Shown piece by piece: positions 11,597 to 24,487 of a stretch of DNA of 64,000 nt. The stretch comes from Daphnia pulex (lineage: Eukaryota > Arthropoda > Branchiopoda > Diplostraca > Daphniidae). A program made the translations under genes and the position numbers. Where the stretch lies: positions 3,663,001 through 3,727,000 of the forward strand of contig NC_060022.1 of assembly GCF_021134715.1 (NCBI RefSeq). The letters run 5' to 3'. The first letter of the stretch is position 1, and every line of letters begins with the position of its first letter. The notes beneath the pieces were generated by a model. It had not been told where the DNA came from and did no database searches. It worked only from the letters and a program-made list of their open reading frames with translations.

Positions 11597-14500
11597 ATGG
11601 GTTTCCTGGCAGAAATTTTCAAGTCTTATGGTCTGTTTTGTGCTCAACACCCATGGCAAGTGATTTTCCTGGTCTTGACATCTACAGTAGCCATCATCAG
11701 CAGCCAGGGGATGCACACCCTGAATCGCGCGCGTGACTCGCTAGGTTCACCACAACCCCTAGACATAGTTCTAATGACGACAGTTCGAGCTGTTGCTGTG
11801 TTGTACAGCTACCACAGATTGCGTTCTTTACATCGATCCCATTCTAGATTTGTCTTAAGCTTGGCAGGATTGTTTACCGTCTTCTCCAGCTTTGTTTTCA
11901 CCTGCAGTGTCGTCAATGTTATGCAAAGCGACCTTTCTGATCTGAAGTAAGTAGTCCATATTCGTCTATTTTGTCTAACGAAAATTCATTTTTAAATTCA
12001 CTTATTAGGGACGCACTGTTCTTTTTCCTCCTTTTGATTGACGTGGTCAAGGCCTGCACTCTTGCTTACTGGTCTCTGAGTTGCTCGGTTAAAAATGCAG
12101 CCGAAGTGGCATTGTGCATCTCTCAAGGCATGGCTGTCCTCGGCCCTGCCATTACTCTTGACACCTTGGTTGAAACTCTTGTCATAGGTGTCGGAACGTT
12201 GTCAGGTGAGTTGCCAAAATGTTATTTATTGCTGTTATTTTTACTGATCTTGACAGTCTTTTTCGATTCTATTTATAATAGGGGTTCGCAGGCTAGAAGT
12301 GTTGTGCGGCTATGGATGCATGTCAGCCGTCGTCAACTATGTAGTGTTCATGACATTCTATCCAGCCTGTTTGGCCCTGGTGTTAGAGGTTAGTAAGATG
12401 AATAGTCATGATAGACATATTGATAACAACTACAGAGTACATTTTTTGTTTCCCTTTTTTAGCTGTCAAATAAACCAGAGGTGATTGACAGTGAAAACAC
12501 TGTTGTAGATTCTTGCAAGGTCGACCAGTCTACCGCTTTCCAATGGCAGCACCGTGTTAAACTTCTCAAACAAATGATGGCAATGGAACAGCCCAATCCT
12601 TTAGTTCAGAGAGTCAAACTTATCATGGCTGCTGGTTTGATGGTAGTTCACGCTCACAGGTAAATAGATGTAATCCTGAATATTTGTGTCATTTTCTGTT
12701 CTATTGTCATACAAAATTATCAGATGGCAAGGTTAAGCCACTTTTTGACAATTTGTCTATGTTGTTTTCACTGTTTTGTTGTTTGTTTGTTTTTTTCCGT
12801 TGCAGTCAATGGGTATTTTTACAAGATGGAAAAGTTTTGAGCCCTGAAAAGCCAGGGGCAACCTTCGGCTCAGCGTCTATTGTCGACGTGGCTGCGGAAG
12901 ATTCAGTGCTCCGGTAATATAGCTTCAAACTCATTCACTGTTTGTTGCGTGAATCAAATTCATTTTAAATATTTTATGTCACTATGTTAGGTGGCTTTCC
13001 GACCAACGGGCTGATCAGCTTGTCCTGTTAATTCTCATTGCAGCTTTAACAATCAAGTTTACCTTCTTCGACGATCGTAATCAAACTCCTCAGTCTTTAG
13101 AGAAATCTCTCCCAGCTTATATTCTAGAAGAGCCATCCCCAGCTGCCGCTATGGAAAAAGGTGATGCCGAAACTCTTGCAATCGCTTAATCGTATTTGCC
13201 AATTAGTTCAGAAGATAACCTAACCCTTTGCGAAAATTTTGCGTTGTTTCTTTGCAGTCGAAAGTCGCCGAAACCGCTGTGTATCATTTGTGATATCTGA
13301 TAACGAAGAATCGTCATTCGATGTCGAAGACAAAGAGGTTCAGACAGAACCGTGCGATGAAATGGAAGAAGACGAACAAGATACTTTGTACGTCAAACCC
13401 GTCACTCGTACTCTGGAAGAGAGTCACGAAGCTTTGAAGATTTCTGGCAGTGCAGTATCCGATCAAGAAGTATTGAATCTTATCAATGCCCGCAAGATTG
13501 AATTAAGGCAGCTGGAGAAGGTGTTGGGTGACGCAGAGCGCGGCGTCCGCATTCGCAGACGAGTACTCTCTACCATGGGTGGAACTCGCCTGGAAGATGC
13601 CGTAGTGCGTCTACCCTACAAGAATTACGATTACTCAAAAGTGTTTGGCGTATGCTGCGAGAACGTCATCGGCTATGTACCTCTACCCGTCGGTTTCGCT
13701 GGCCCGCTAATAGTGGACGGAGAATCCTATTTTATTCCAATGGCCACGACCGAAGGCTGCCTGGTAGCATCAACAAACCGTGGATGCAGTGCCCTTGCTC
13801 CCAATGGTGGTGTTAGAACGCAGCTAATCGCGGATGGCATGAGCCGTGGACCAGTTTTCCGATTACCCGATATTCGTAGAGCAGGAGACGTGATGGCATG
13901 GCTCCAAGAGCCGTCCAACATTGATTTACTGAAGAAGAGTTTCAACGCAACTAGCCGATTCGGCCGTTTGCAAAAAATTCGATGCCAAATCGCTGGTCGT
14001 CATGTATTCATCCGCTTTGTAGCCAAGACGGGAGACGCTATGGGGATGAATATGGTATCTAAAGGAACTGAAGCAGCCATAAAAGTGATACAAAGTCATT
14101 TTGCCGACTTGGCAGTGGTGAGCTTAAGTGGTAACTTTTGCACGGATAAAAAGCCCGCAGCGGTTAATTGGCTTGACGGTCGTGGAAAATCAGTAGTCAG
14201 CGAGGCCATTATTCCCGCGGCTATCGTACGCGATAAGCTCAAAACCAACGTTGCTTCGCTAGTGGACTTAAATATCACGAAGAATCTGATTGGATCCTCC
14301 ATCGCCGGCTCTATTGGCGGATTCAACGCTCACGCGGCCAATATCGTATCTGCCATTTTCATTGCCACTGGACAGGATCCTGCTCAAGTGGTGTCTAGTA
14401 GTAATTGCATGACATTAATGGAACCATGGGGTCCGGAAATGCAAGATTTATATATCTCATGCACTATGCCTTCGCTGGAAGTCGGAACTATTGGAGGCGG

Positions 14501-14865
14501 GACCTGGTTGCCGGCTCAGGGCGCCTGTCTTGATATGCTTGGTTTGCGAGGTATTGATCGATTACTTCTTTTTCCCCTCTTTCTTTCTTTCTCTCTTATC
14601 TCTTTTTCTTTTTCTTTTTACAAATGAGTTCTTCTTCTTCTCCATTTTTGTTTTTCCTCATTATAATATCTCAACCTTGCTTACAGGATCGAATGCGGAG
14701 GAGCCAGGAGCCAACGCCTGCCGACTAGCACGTATCATCTGTGCCGCCGTTTTGGCCGGCGAACTCTCTCTGATGTCTTCTCTGGCGACAGGCACGCTTG
14801 TCCAGTCTCACATGACGCACAATCGATCGTATGCCAACATAACAACACCATGTTTATCTTCGTAG
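11597..14865 (+). CDS. Hmgcr: 3-hydroxy-3-methylglutaryl-CoA reductase
   Basis: Membrane enzyme of the ER that makes mevalonate, the committed step to isoprenoids. In crustaceans it feeds methyl farnesoate, ubiquinone and prenyl groups rather than sterols. Eight exons: 11597-11946, 12009-12205, 12282-12388, 12463-12659, 12806-12913, 12991-13160, 13258-14550 and 14687-14865, 866 residues (human 888). The N-terminal 370 residues are multi-spanning and keep the sterol-sensing-domain layout ([33 protein letters not shown]). The catalytic part starts near residue 511 with [17 protein letters not shown]. Active-site elements are present: [28 protein letters not shown] and the C-terminal His in SHMTHNRS with the kinase-target Ser. 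At residues 70-73 the sequence is YSYH, where vertebrates have YIYF. Confidence 0.97.
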
Positions 14866-16193
14866 TCTTATTTCATCATGCTTGGTTTTTCGAGCAGGTG
14901 TGGGTTAAAAAAAAAAGATAATTTTATCTTCTATAGGAATTGATCAATTGACGTGCTCTATGTAAACATTTAAAATGGACGAACAAGAATGGAATTGTGT
15001 CCGCTGTCTTGACACCGTTGTTGTTTGACAACAGTCTGAGCTATGCTGTATACTGATGGATGATCTTATGTTATTATTATAAAGTAGTTCGGAGTTATAT
15101 ATAAAATAGTGTTCGCGTCATTTAGTATTTTTTTTTATGTTAAATATCATAAAGGTGAAATTGAACATGAAATTTCTGTTAATAATAAAACGTCTTGACA
15201 TTCCTTAAAATCCAGTTCTTTAATAACGTGGGCGACATGCACAGAAACTTCTTTTTAAAAAACCCAGGAAAGTATGAGAAACTGTGTAGTCGTGTCCCGA
15301 AAAACCGCGAGACGGCATTCCTTTTAGGACTTGAATTCATTCGGTTGAAGGGCAGTGCGCGTGCGGAGTACAACTGACTCAGCGTTTCGTGTGACGTCAC
15401 GACGTCGTGGCCTTTGGGCTGGTGCTGCTTGGTTTCAGGTGGCCAGAGAACTGAAACATTCAGTTATAGAAGAAAAAAGAAAGTTTTCGGTTGCCGAAAC
15501 CTTGAGGCAAGGTTGTGCTAATAAATACCCCCAAACTTTCACTCGTCCTTCTCCCAGATTACTGGACACTCTCCAGCTCTGTCAGTGTACGTGGAAGTAG
15601 GGTATCTGGATCGATTTCTGCACACCGGTCATCACTTGCAATGTGCCATTCGTTTTTCTATGTTCAAGTGACGCGGCTTTAGTAGATAACGTTAGATAAA
15701 GAATATTCCTAGGAAGTAACAAGATCAGTTTTAAAACTTTGTGGGTCAAATCTTGCAACTCAGCAACGCATATTGTCGTCGTTCAGCTGAGAGACGTTTT
15801 TCGACGGCAAGCCACGTCTTCTTTTTATGGTGATGTTATGGTCAACAGAAAAGTGAAGCCAGTGATTCAAAGTGTCGAGAATTCTGACAGTTCCACTCTC
15901 GTTTCTTTTTCCGTGTAAAACCTAAATTTCAGTGTCCATTTTAATCCATCGAGCAGCTGCATCCGTTTTATAAACTCGTCATTCTCTCCCCTTATTCTGT
16001 TGTCTGCTACACACAGTTCTCTTTCCTTTCCCCCTCAAGGTGTGTTTTTGATGTGTGCACCTGGTGTGAATGTTAAGGTTTTCACTTCACTTTAAAGGTT
16101 TGGTAAGTAACTTTGTTATTTTTTACTTTCTAGTGGGGTTTGTTAAATATTGCCTCATACTTTTATCCATTTCAAAGGCCTTCCTGTTGAGAA
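14866..16193. other. Intergenic region and probable Crag 5' UTR
   Basis: Holds an AATAAA at 15184-15189 for HMG-CoA reductase. Closer to Crag, a donor after CCCCTCAAG (16039) and an acceptor TTTCAAAG ending at 16177 suggest a 138-bp 5' UTR intron just before the Crag ATG. The stretch 15,200-15,600 contains open frames but no family resemblance; its acgtcacgacgt motif at about 15390 is CRE-like and could belong to the Crag promoter. Confidence 0.45.
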
Positions 16194-19100
16194 ATGGAAG
16201 ACAAACAGATAGCTGACTACTTTGTGGTGGCTGGGTTTACAGACAAATCTATGCCATTAGAAGATTTCTCATTTGACGGGAATCAGCTCAAATCTACCTA
16301 TGATCAGGCACCAATCACAGACATTACTGTCATTATACCTTCTCTGGGTGAAGGCATTCCACCTGGTTTTACTTGCATTGAATATACTCCAACTGGTAAT
16401 AACAATTGCAATTACTTGTTATCAGACCGCCAGCACTTTTACATTATGTATTGCTTATTTATAGGTTTGACAGCTGATCTTAATTATGGAAGCATAAGAA
16501 GCCCTGAAGTTTTTCTGTGTTATCGTAGGGGTCGTGAACGCCCACCTTTATTTGATATTGGGTAAGCTTCCTAGAACTAATATTGTTAAAGAGTGATGAT
16601 GATATGTATCATTTATAGGGTATTATACCAAGGGAAGGAACAACTGATGTCTGATGCAGAAGTTGTCTTGTCTACACCGTACGGAAGGGCTGCTAATGTA
16701 AATAACTCAGCCAATCAGCACACCTATGTAACTTATAGAAGAGCACCAGATACAGCCCCATGCAATGATCTTGTAGTCTCTGATATTTGCGTCGTCATTA
16801 CCAGCAAAGGCGAAACGCCTCCACATGCTTACTGCATGATAAAAAAAAACCTCAACAAGGGAATGGTTGGTTTTGGCAGATCAAGTTTAAAATGGCCTAG
16901 TGTAATCTTCATTTATTTGTTTTAGTTGGGTGCGGATGTCTACCTTTGCTACAAGAAGTCGATGAACAAACCACGCCATATAGCTTATAGACCTGGTAAA
17001 CCATTTTTGGTGATTATTGTAGATCCTTTTTTTATCTTATTTCGGAATATGTTTGTGATCCCAGGCATCCAAGCACGTTTCCCTGAAGAGGATATTCCTC
17101 ACAACCCAATGCCGGATTCCGTTCCGTTGTTTTGTTTACCAATGGGCGCGACCCTAGAATGGTGGCCGATCAATGCTGCTACTCCCAAACCAGTGTTTTC
17201 CACCTTTGTCTTGACTGTATCAGATGCAGCAGAAAAAGTATTGAATTTAAAATATTTTCTACTGCCAGCAAATGTTTACGGCTTTTCTTGTTTTGTTTTT
17301 TTAAATAGATATACGGTTCAGCAGTCACATTTTATGAACGGTATCCAGAGGAGAAAATGACTAAGGAACAAAAAGCCTGGCTTGATATGGATGATGTAGA
17401 CGATGGATCTACTGAAAAAGACTATACCGTCAATACTATTAAATCCATCTGCATTTTGTCACATTACCCTTTTTTCGATACATTTGAAAAATTTCTTCGA
17501 TATCTGCACAAGGTGGCTCATTCTGGGCCTTACCCAGTTCCGCTTGAAAGGTTGGCATTACAACCTGACTTGGAAGCGTTCCAATATTTAAAAAATCGAT
17601 TGTTCTTAGGTACATAACGCATTTCATGTACGACGTTCCGTTTCCATCACCACAACGTCCGCGAATCCTCATTCAACTGTCAGCTACCGACCGGATTGCT
17701 CTGGCTCAGTTAGAAGACCTCCCGCTTCCTCGACGGTACCATTGATTTTCGAAAACTACGCAACTGAGGAAATGCTTAATTTAAATCGTAAATTGTTTTT
17801 TCTAGTGGAGCAAGCTTCAAGAGTATGTTGCTTAATTTGGGACCGGATGGCTGTCTTCAGCTATTACTTTTGGCCTTGACGGAACAGAAGATCTTGATTC
17901 ATTCGTTACGGCCGGATGTTTTGACAGCAACGGCGGAAGCTCTCGCTACGGTGGGCTCTCTCATCTTGATAAAGTGATGATTTCGATCGACTTAACCAAT
18001 TGATATTTTCATCTCGTAGAGTATATTTCCGTTCAAGTGGCAGTGCCCTTACATCCCATTATGCCCTCTTGGACTTAGTGATGTCTTAAGTGCGCCACTT
18101 CCTTATCTCATCGGCGTAGATTCTCGTTTCTTTGATATGTACGACCCACCAGCCGAGGTCAGCTGTGTCGATCTTGATACGAACACCATTTCAATGTAAG
18201 GCGACGTCTGCTTTAATTTAAATTTACGCAATTTCTAATGATTTCGTGGATCTGCTAATTGCCAGATCGGAAGAGAAGAAAACTTTACTTACGGTGAAGT
18301 TGCTGCCAAAGAAAGCCGCTCGAACACTACGAGCTACGCTCCAGTACCTCTACGAAAAGATTTATTCAACTTTTTGGAGTGAAAGGGGCAAGCGTGGAGA
18401 CGATGTCGATTCTTCGTTAGATCGGGATTTCAAAATTAAAAAGAAAGAGGTATATCATTTCGCGGAATGCACAATCCTCAATCTTACTGATGCGTGCGGT
18501 TTTATTCTTTATCAGCTGTTACTGGAATTGGAAATCCAAGAGGCCTTTCTTAAATTCATGGCATCTATTCTACGTGGCTATCGTTCCTATTTGTTACCCA
18601 TCACCAAAGCGCCAACTGTGGGTGCAACAGATCCCAACTCTCTGTTTGACCTACAGGGATTTTTACGCTCTCGAGACAAAGCCTACGTGAAATTCTACGC
18701 CCTTATGATGAAAACGCAAATGTTTATCCGCTTCATTGAAGAGCGTTCTTTTGTCTCGGACATGGATTCCAGCCTAGCCTTTTTCGACGAATGCTCCGAT
18801 AAAGTATATTCTTGTTTCATTCAATATTCTTAGACTGGAAAATTACCGTTTGATTTTATTTACAGACTGATTTGGATGATGGGGACATTAAACTACTTGA
18901 GCTTGATGATTCACATCACAGTGAACGAACGGTTTTTGTCACACCCCCAGAACCGGTGGGTCTTCCACCCAATGTAACATACACATATCAGCAATTCGGC
19001 ACCTTGAATCCAGCTTTGATGCAACGGCCTTTGGATGAATCACTATTTGATCCGTCGGTAGTCGGTAGTAGCACGAAGCCGCGATCAAGCAGCGGGAATA

Positions 19101-22100
19101 TGTGCGGTTCCTCTTTACCTCCTCCTAGCAGCCCCTTAGCTCGACGAACAAAACATGAAATAAAAAATTCCCAAAAGTTTGCCAAAAAGTATGCTGAGAC
19201 ACCAATGTTGTGGGCGAAATGTCTGCTTAATACTTGCTTCAGGTAACCGAATTTTGTAAATTAGTTTAACTGAACAGTTGGAATAATTTTGAATTTTTGT
19301 TGATCTAGTATTTGGTTCATTCACCTCCCAAGTCATATCCTTACATCGAATTCCAAAGTGACAACCTTAAGATCCGCTTACGCCATACTAGTGGCCATGC
19401 AGAAGCTCCGTGTCCTTCCGGCTGACGAAGTTTGCTATCGAGTGATGATGCAACTTTGTGGCGTTTTGGGTCAACCTGTTTTGGCAGTAAAAGTTCTCTT
19501 TGAAATGAAACGACATGGTGTGCAACCGAATGCCATTACCTACGGCTTCTACAACAAAGCCGTCCTTGAGGCACATTGGTCTTCAGACATGGCGAACCAC
19601 AGCAGGCTACTTTGGAATAAGTTACGAAATGTTGTCACCGCAGCCGGACTATTCCGTCAAGCAGGAAGAAAAGCGGCCCAGAGTAGAATTTCACAGTATT
19701 CTTCGACGGACGAAGGCGATCTAGCTTCCAATTCGGATGGTGACGGCCTGTCTAGGACATCCGTTGATTCAGCCCAAGAAGGCCACCATTCAGCCGGAGT
19801 CGGAGGAGCTCCCATCGTTTATCGCAACAGCACAGTTACCAGTACATACAAAATTGAATTTGTATTCATCTTATGATGCAAACTAATTTTTGTTTTTCCA
19901 TTTGATATATAGGTAGTCAATCCGACGTTGGTTACAGTTCCATGAAAGAAGATGGTCAGGCTAATCAAAATCAAAAGCCCAAGTGTTCAAGCCAGAAAGA
20001 CCTTCCAACTGCTGTCAAGGGTAAGTCTCTTAGCCTTCCTATTTTGAGCTTGAGATATATAAAGGGTAGTTCATCTTATAAAATCCCGAGAGCACTAAGC
20101 TTAACACTCACGTTCTAAAGTTGTGAGTCGAAAATTCTTTTTCATTTGGAAAAAAATATGTTTACAAATATTCTGTCCCGGAAGACTTAATCACCCCGGT
20201 GGAGACCCTTTTCCATTTCATATGCGAATCACACACAAAAAAAATATGGTGGCAGCTTGATATTTACAAGTCTTAGAGAGCTTCAATGTGGTCGCTTTGG
20301 TATATCGTTCGTGGGAGCTAACTCTACGGTGTCCTGTTGGCTTTTTTATTTTTTGTTCGGGTCCTTGTATCAAATGCAGCTGAGGAGTCGGTTGATATTT
20401 GTGGTTCCCGTGCGACCAATAACAAAACGGCCAAAACGGTCACAGCAGTCATACCGGTGACCGTTCGACTGGATTTTTCCCAGTCGAATGAGTTCCGGAC
20501 CCGAGTGGGGAGCATCGTCAGAAAATCTGCCAACGCCGTTCCTCATAAAAGTGGTATGTCATTTGATTGTTCTCGCTTCTCTCGTCCGCTATCCACAAAC
20601 ACTCACTTCACACGCACTGCTGGGCCCCTATAGGCGATTTCTTAACGGCTAGATGAAATTTCTTTATTCTTAAAAGTTGTTGGGCGTTGAATAATTCAGT
20701 TTTAATTGTGTAGTTGACAGTGCGGCGGGCGTTCTGATGAGCAGCCTCGGTAGTGGTGGCGGAGCCCTTAGTCCCATCGAAGCCACCGAACTCAAAGCAG
20801 CGTTGGACGATGCCGGACACAACATTTCCCATCCGTCACCACCGCAACCCAAAGGAGCAACTCTTCCTCGGGAGAAAAGTGCCGGGACACCTATGGCGTC
20901 TGGTAACTCAACACCAGACGCTTCTAGTCAGACTAAGTCGAGTTCTCAAAGTGCATCGACAGCGTCTTTATTCAGGTAATTCCAAGTGCAATTTGTTGCC
21001 ATCTTAAAAATTGAGAAGTCTTATTTCGTCAACTAAATCTGGTAAGTGGACATGTCAATTGATTTTCTGTCGTAACAGCATCTCATTGGTGTGTTTTTAA
21101 TCCGTCCTTATTCAAGACTTTTTTTTTTTTTTGTTGCGTGTATTGGATTTGGTTCCCTGTTTGGTTTCCCCAATTAATTAGTATTCATTTGGCTTTATTT
21201 GTTACTCGTCGGTGTTATCTGAATCCCGCACGTGAAATTTAGATCGGCTAGCCTTCGCTTGGGCGGGATGTTTGTTTCGCCATTGGAAGGACATTTTAGT
21301 CCTGCTAAAACTGCCTTGGCTGATCGATTGCAATGGGCGCGCAGTAGCATTCGTAAAAAACTGGATATGGGAGGCCAGCAAGAGACGCCACAGTCAACAA
21401 CACCGAAACGAAAGGAACAAGTGCAAGATGAGAAAATTGAAGTCAAATCTCAGGAATCGGCCATCCCCGTTGAAAGTAGTCAACTAGCTACTTGCAATGG
21501 TAGTGGCCTTAATCACGTTGACGAAAAGGACAGTGCCCCTCATTTAATCAATGGAGATGTAGAAGTTGCCTCAAACAATTCTCATTCCGATGACAAACCC
21601 GGACCAACTTGTAGTCCCGAGCGGCACACACTCACTCATGGAGATCCTCTCGGCGCACTGGATGTCATAACAGAAGTCGCGAAATCGACACCCGTCTCCG
21701 CAGAAGTGTCTCCTTTGAAGCCATTTGTGTTGCCAGATCCAAGTGTTCGACTCTTCACCAGTAGCCATAGCACTAGTAGCAGCGGTAGCAGCACAGAAGA
21801 TAGTGATGACGACAGTGACGACGACAGCAGTGAAGAGTCCGAATCGGAAGAAGAATCGGATCACTCGAACGACAAATCATCAGCCTCCAGGTTGTCATTT
21901 AGGTAGAACGAGCATGTCGATGTATTATAATATTTTTTGTTTTGTTTTGCTGCATGCTCGAACCCCCTTTAGTCATTTGACGATTTCAAATTTAATGTTA
22001 GTTTCGTAACCTTTTTGGGTTTGCACGTATGTCCGCTATATTTTCATGTGTTGTTTTATTTTTTTTATTTTCTAAATGTTTTATTTCCTTGGCGCGCCGT

Positions 22101-24487
22101 ATTGTTATCTGTCCAGTCGCTACGCAGGAGCACGTTGGAGTCTGCGAAAACCGGAATTCCGAGTCAACTTGGGCGCTCAAGTTTTGGGCACGGCCCTGAA
22201 TTCTCTCAGGTTTGGTAGTTGTTGAAAATCCCAGCCATTGTGCTACTTTCTTTCTTTTCTTTTTCACTTCTGTTACATTGTGAAAACGTTGTTATTAGTT
22301 TGAGTTGGCGAAATTAATTGTTCTTTGTTTTCAAAAGTCCACAGAACCTGAACGCAAGGAAAGCGGAATTTCTAGTTGGCCTGAACAACCTCAAGTCGGC
22401 TGCCTCAAGTGTAGCAAAGAAGATTGATGAGATCAAAGGCGCCATTGGAGCTGGAGTGACTGTTACCCCATCGAAACTTTCTGGTTCTGGATTGTAAGTT
22501 ACATTAAAATTCTTGAAATTGACTTTCCAAAGGAATTCAGCACAATTTGATGTAGATTGACTGAGTCCATGGATGCACGTGGCGGATCAGCTAGTGGCAG
22601 TGGGGCTCTGCTGACGGTCGATGGACCCGCAGACGGTTCATTAGAGACCTGGAGTTCTTGGACGGCTCAGTGGCTACGCCGGGCATCGTCGGCTGATCTA
22701 GTTTCACAACAGTATCCGGCCACTGGCTCAGCTACTCCTTCTGAATGGTCTACTACCGATGGGCAAGCCAGTTCTAACATAAGTAAGAAATTTGCTCGAT
22801 TCTTTTCACATTCTTGAATGAAATGATTGATTGGTGGTTTTCTTCAACATTCTTTAGAGGGATTGCCATCATGGACAGAAACTAGCGCTCAGTTAGACAG
22901 ATTGTGTGCCTCGATGCGTTTTCCAAACGGTGGTAGACGGCAGCGTCTCGGTGAAGAATTGCCTATTGCCATTGAGGTGATCATGACGAGCTGCTCAAAA
23001 TGTCACAATTGCTCTTCTATCCTTTACGACGAAGAGATCATGGCTGGATGGACCCCAGAAGATTCGAATCTTAACTCTAGGTGATAATTTTCAATAGAAC
23101 TTTCGACATCATTTTATACTTAAATTTCTCGTCTTCTTTCAGGTGTCAACATTGCAAAAAGCTGTTGGTACCTTTCCTTACTACCCATCTACACGACTAC
23201 CGCTCCCATCCTCCATCAGTGGTTCAACAAATGATTTCCAACTTAACACCATGTGTAAGCCAAGAAAGTGTCATTTCGTCATCACATTCTCGGAATGGCA
23301 GTGATGGAGGTGACAAACCGGCTAAAGAGGATGAAGCTGTTTCCAAACAGACAAAGACTGAAAAGAACGCCCCGACTCCTCTCGTTGCTCCGGCAATGTT
23401 TGGACCTATCAGCGTCCCGTACCTGAGTCCTTTGGTTCTACGAAGGGAGTTGGAAGGTATTCTTGAACAGGAAGGGGACGTCTGCTTGACTCAAGCCAGC
23501 TTTGTCGATCAGCACTCGATCATTTATTGGAATATGGTAATTGCATATTACTTATCAGAATTAGGGCTCCAAACAAAATTCTCACGTATTTATTTTTGGT
23601 ATTTTTTTTTAATTCTGCATCAGCTGTGGTACTTTGAGCGCGTCGGTTTAATGTCCCATATGGCTGCACTTATATTGCGTGCCAACCTGGGACTTAATGA
23701 GACCAATAATAATAATGATAGCGAGGCCGCCAACGTCACATGCCGTATCAACCCTTCATGGTCTTCTGCAGACGAGAAAAACATTTCCGTTAAGACGAAG
23801 TGGGATAATACCAAATTGCATGACGAGGTAAGTTGAATCGATAGTCACTGACGTTATCACTCATACTGTTGAACTATTTAACTTTTTTTTCTCGTTTCCT
23901 GTATAGCTTGGCCCTCCCTGCTACGCCCTGTGGCAACAGACTTACGAACAGCATTCGCCGTTGGTTAGCGCCCTAGTTACCGACAATCAATCGTTTCCGC
24001 GAAGGTATGCTGGTTATAACATTAAAAAAAAAATAATTATAATGCTTAGTATTTTATTTTTGCCTTTCTTTTTATTTATTTATTTTCTTTCTTTTTTTTT
24101 TAGTTTCCTTGATGAGTTATTGCGTGGCATTCAGTATAACGATATGCTCCGACCCCTCAAGCAGCTTTCTTCGGAATTGATAAAGCGCAAAACAGTAACG
24201 GGAATTGCTCGACATCACGGCATCTATCGCGAACTGCTCTTCCTTTCGTTTGTCGCCATCGGGCGAGAAAACATTGATCAAAGTAAAACTTTCATTGAAA
24301 GTGTATGCACGTCTAATGTCTTAACGTTTCTTTTATTTCGCCGTTTACAGTCGCATTTGATCGAGAATACCGTCTAGCCTACGACCGCCTTGACGCCCAG
24401 TCCATGGCTACGCTAGGCAAAGTTGACAGTCCCCCGTCCATTGCTTCGGTCTTTTGTCGCCACTTTTTCCGGCAACTAGAATTGTAA
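16194..24487 (+). CDS. Crag: DENN-domain Rab guanine-nucleotide exchange factor, Crag/DENND4
   Basis: Exchange factor for Rab10/Rab11 in polarised membrane traffic. Twenty-six exons keep phase throughout, 1924 residues (human DENND4A about 1860): 16194-16395, 16465-16561, 16619-16865, 16926-16995, 17065-17237, 17309-17550, 17610-17735, 17806-17950, 18020-18195, 18266-18449, 18516-18803, 18866-19242, 19309-19841, 19913-20020, 20380-20553, 20714-20975, 21243-21902, 22117-22209, 22338-22493, 22556-22782, 22858-23080, 23143-23536, 23624-23827, 23907-24004, 24104-24282 and 24351-24487. Order: N-terminal MABP-like region, tripartite DENN module (to about residue 650), a PPR-like motif ([19 protein letters not shown], about 815-860), a long acidic Ser-rich linker in exon 17, then Cys pairs CSKCHNC and CQHC and a conserved C-terminal domain. 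The donor of exon 3 (GTTGGT) is weak. The short exons 14-16 are the least certain. Confidence 0.92.
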
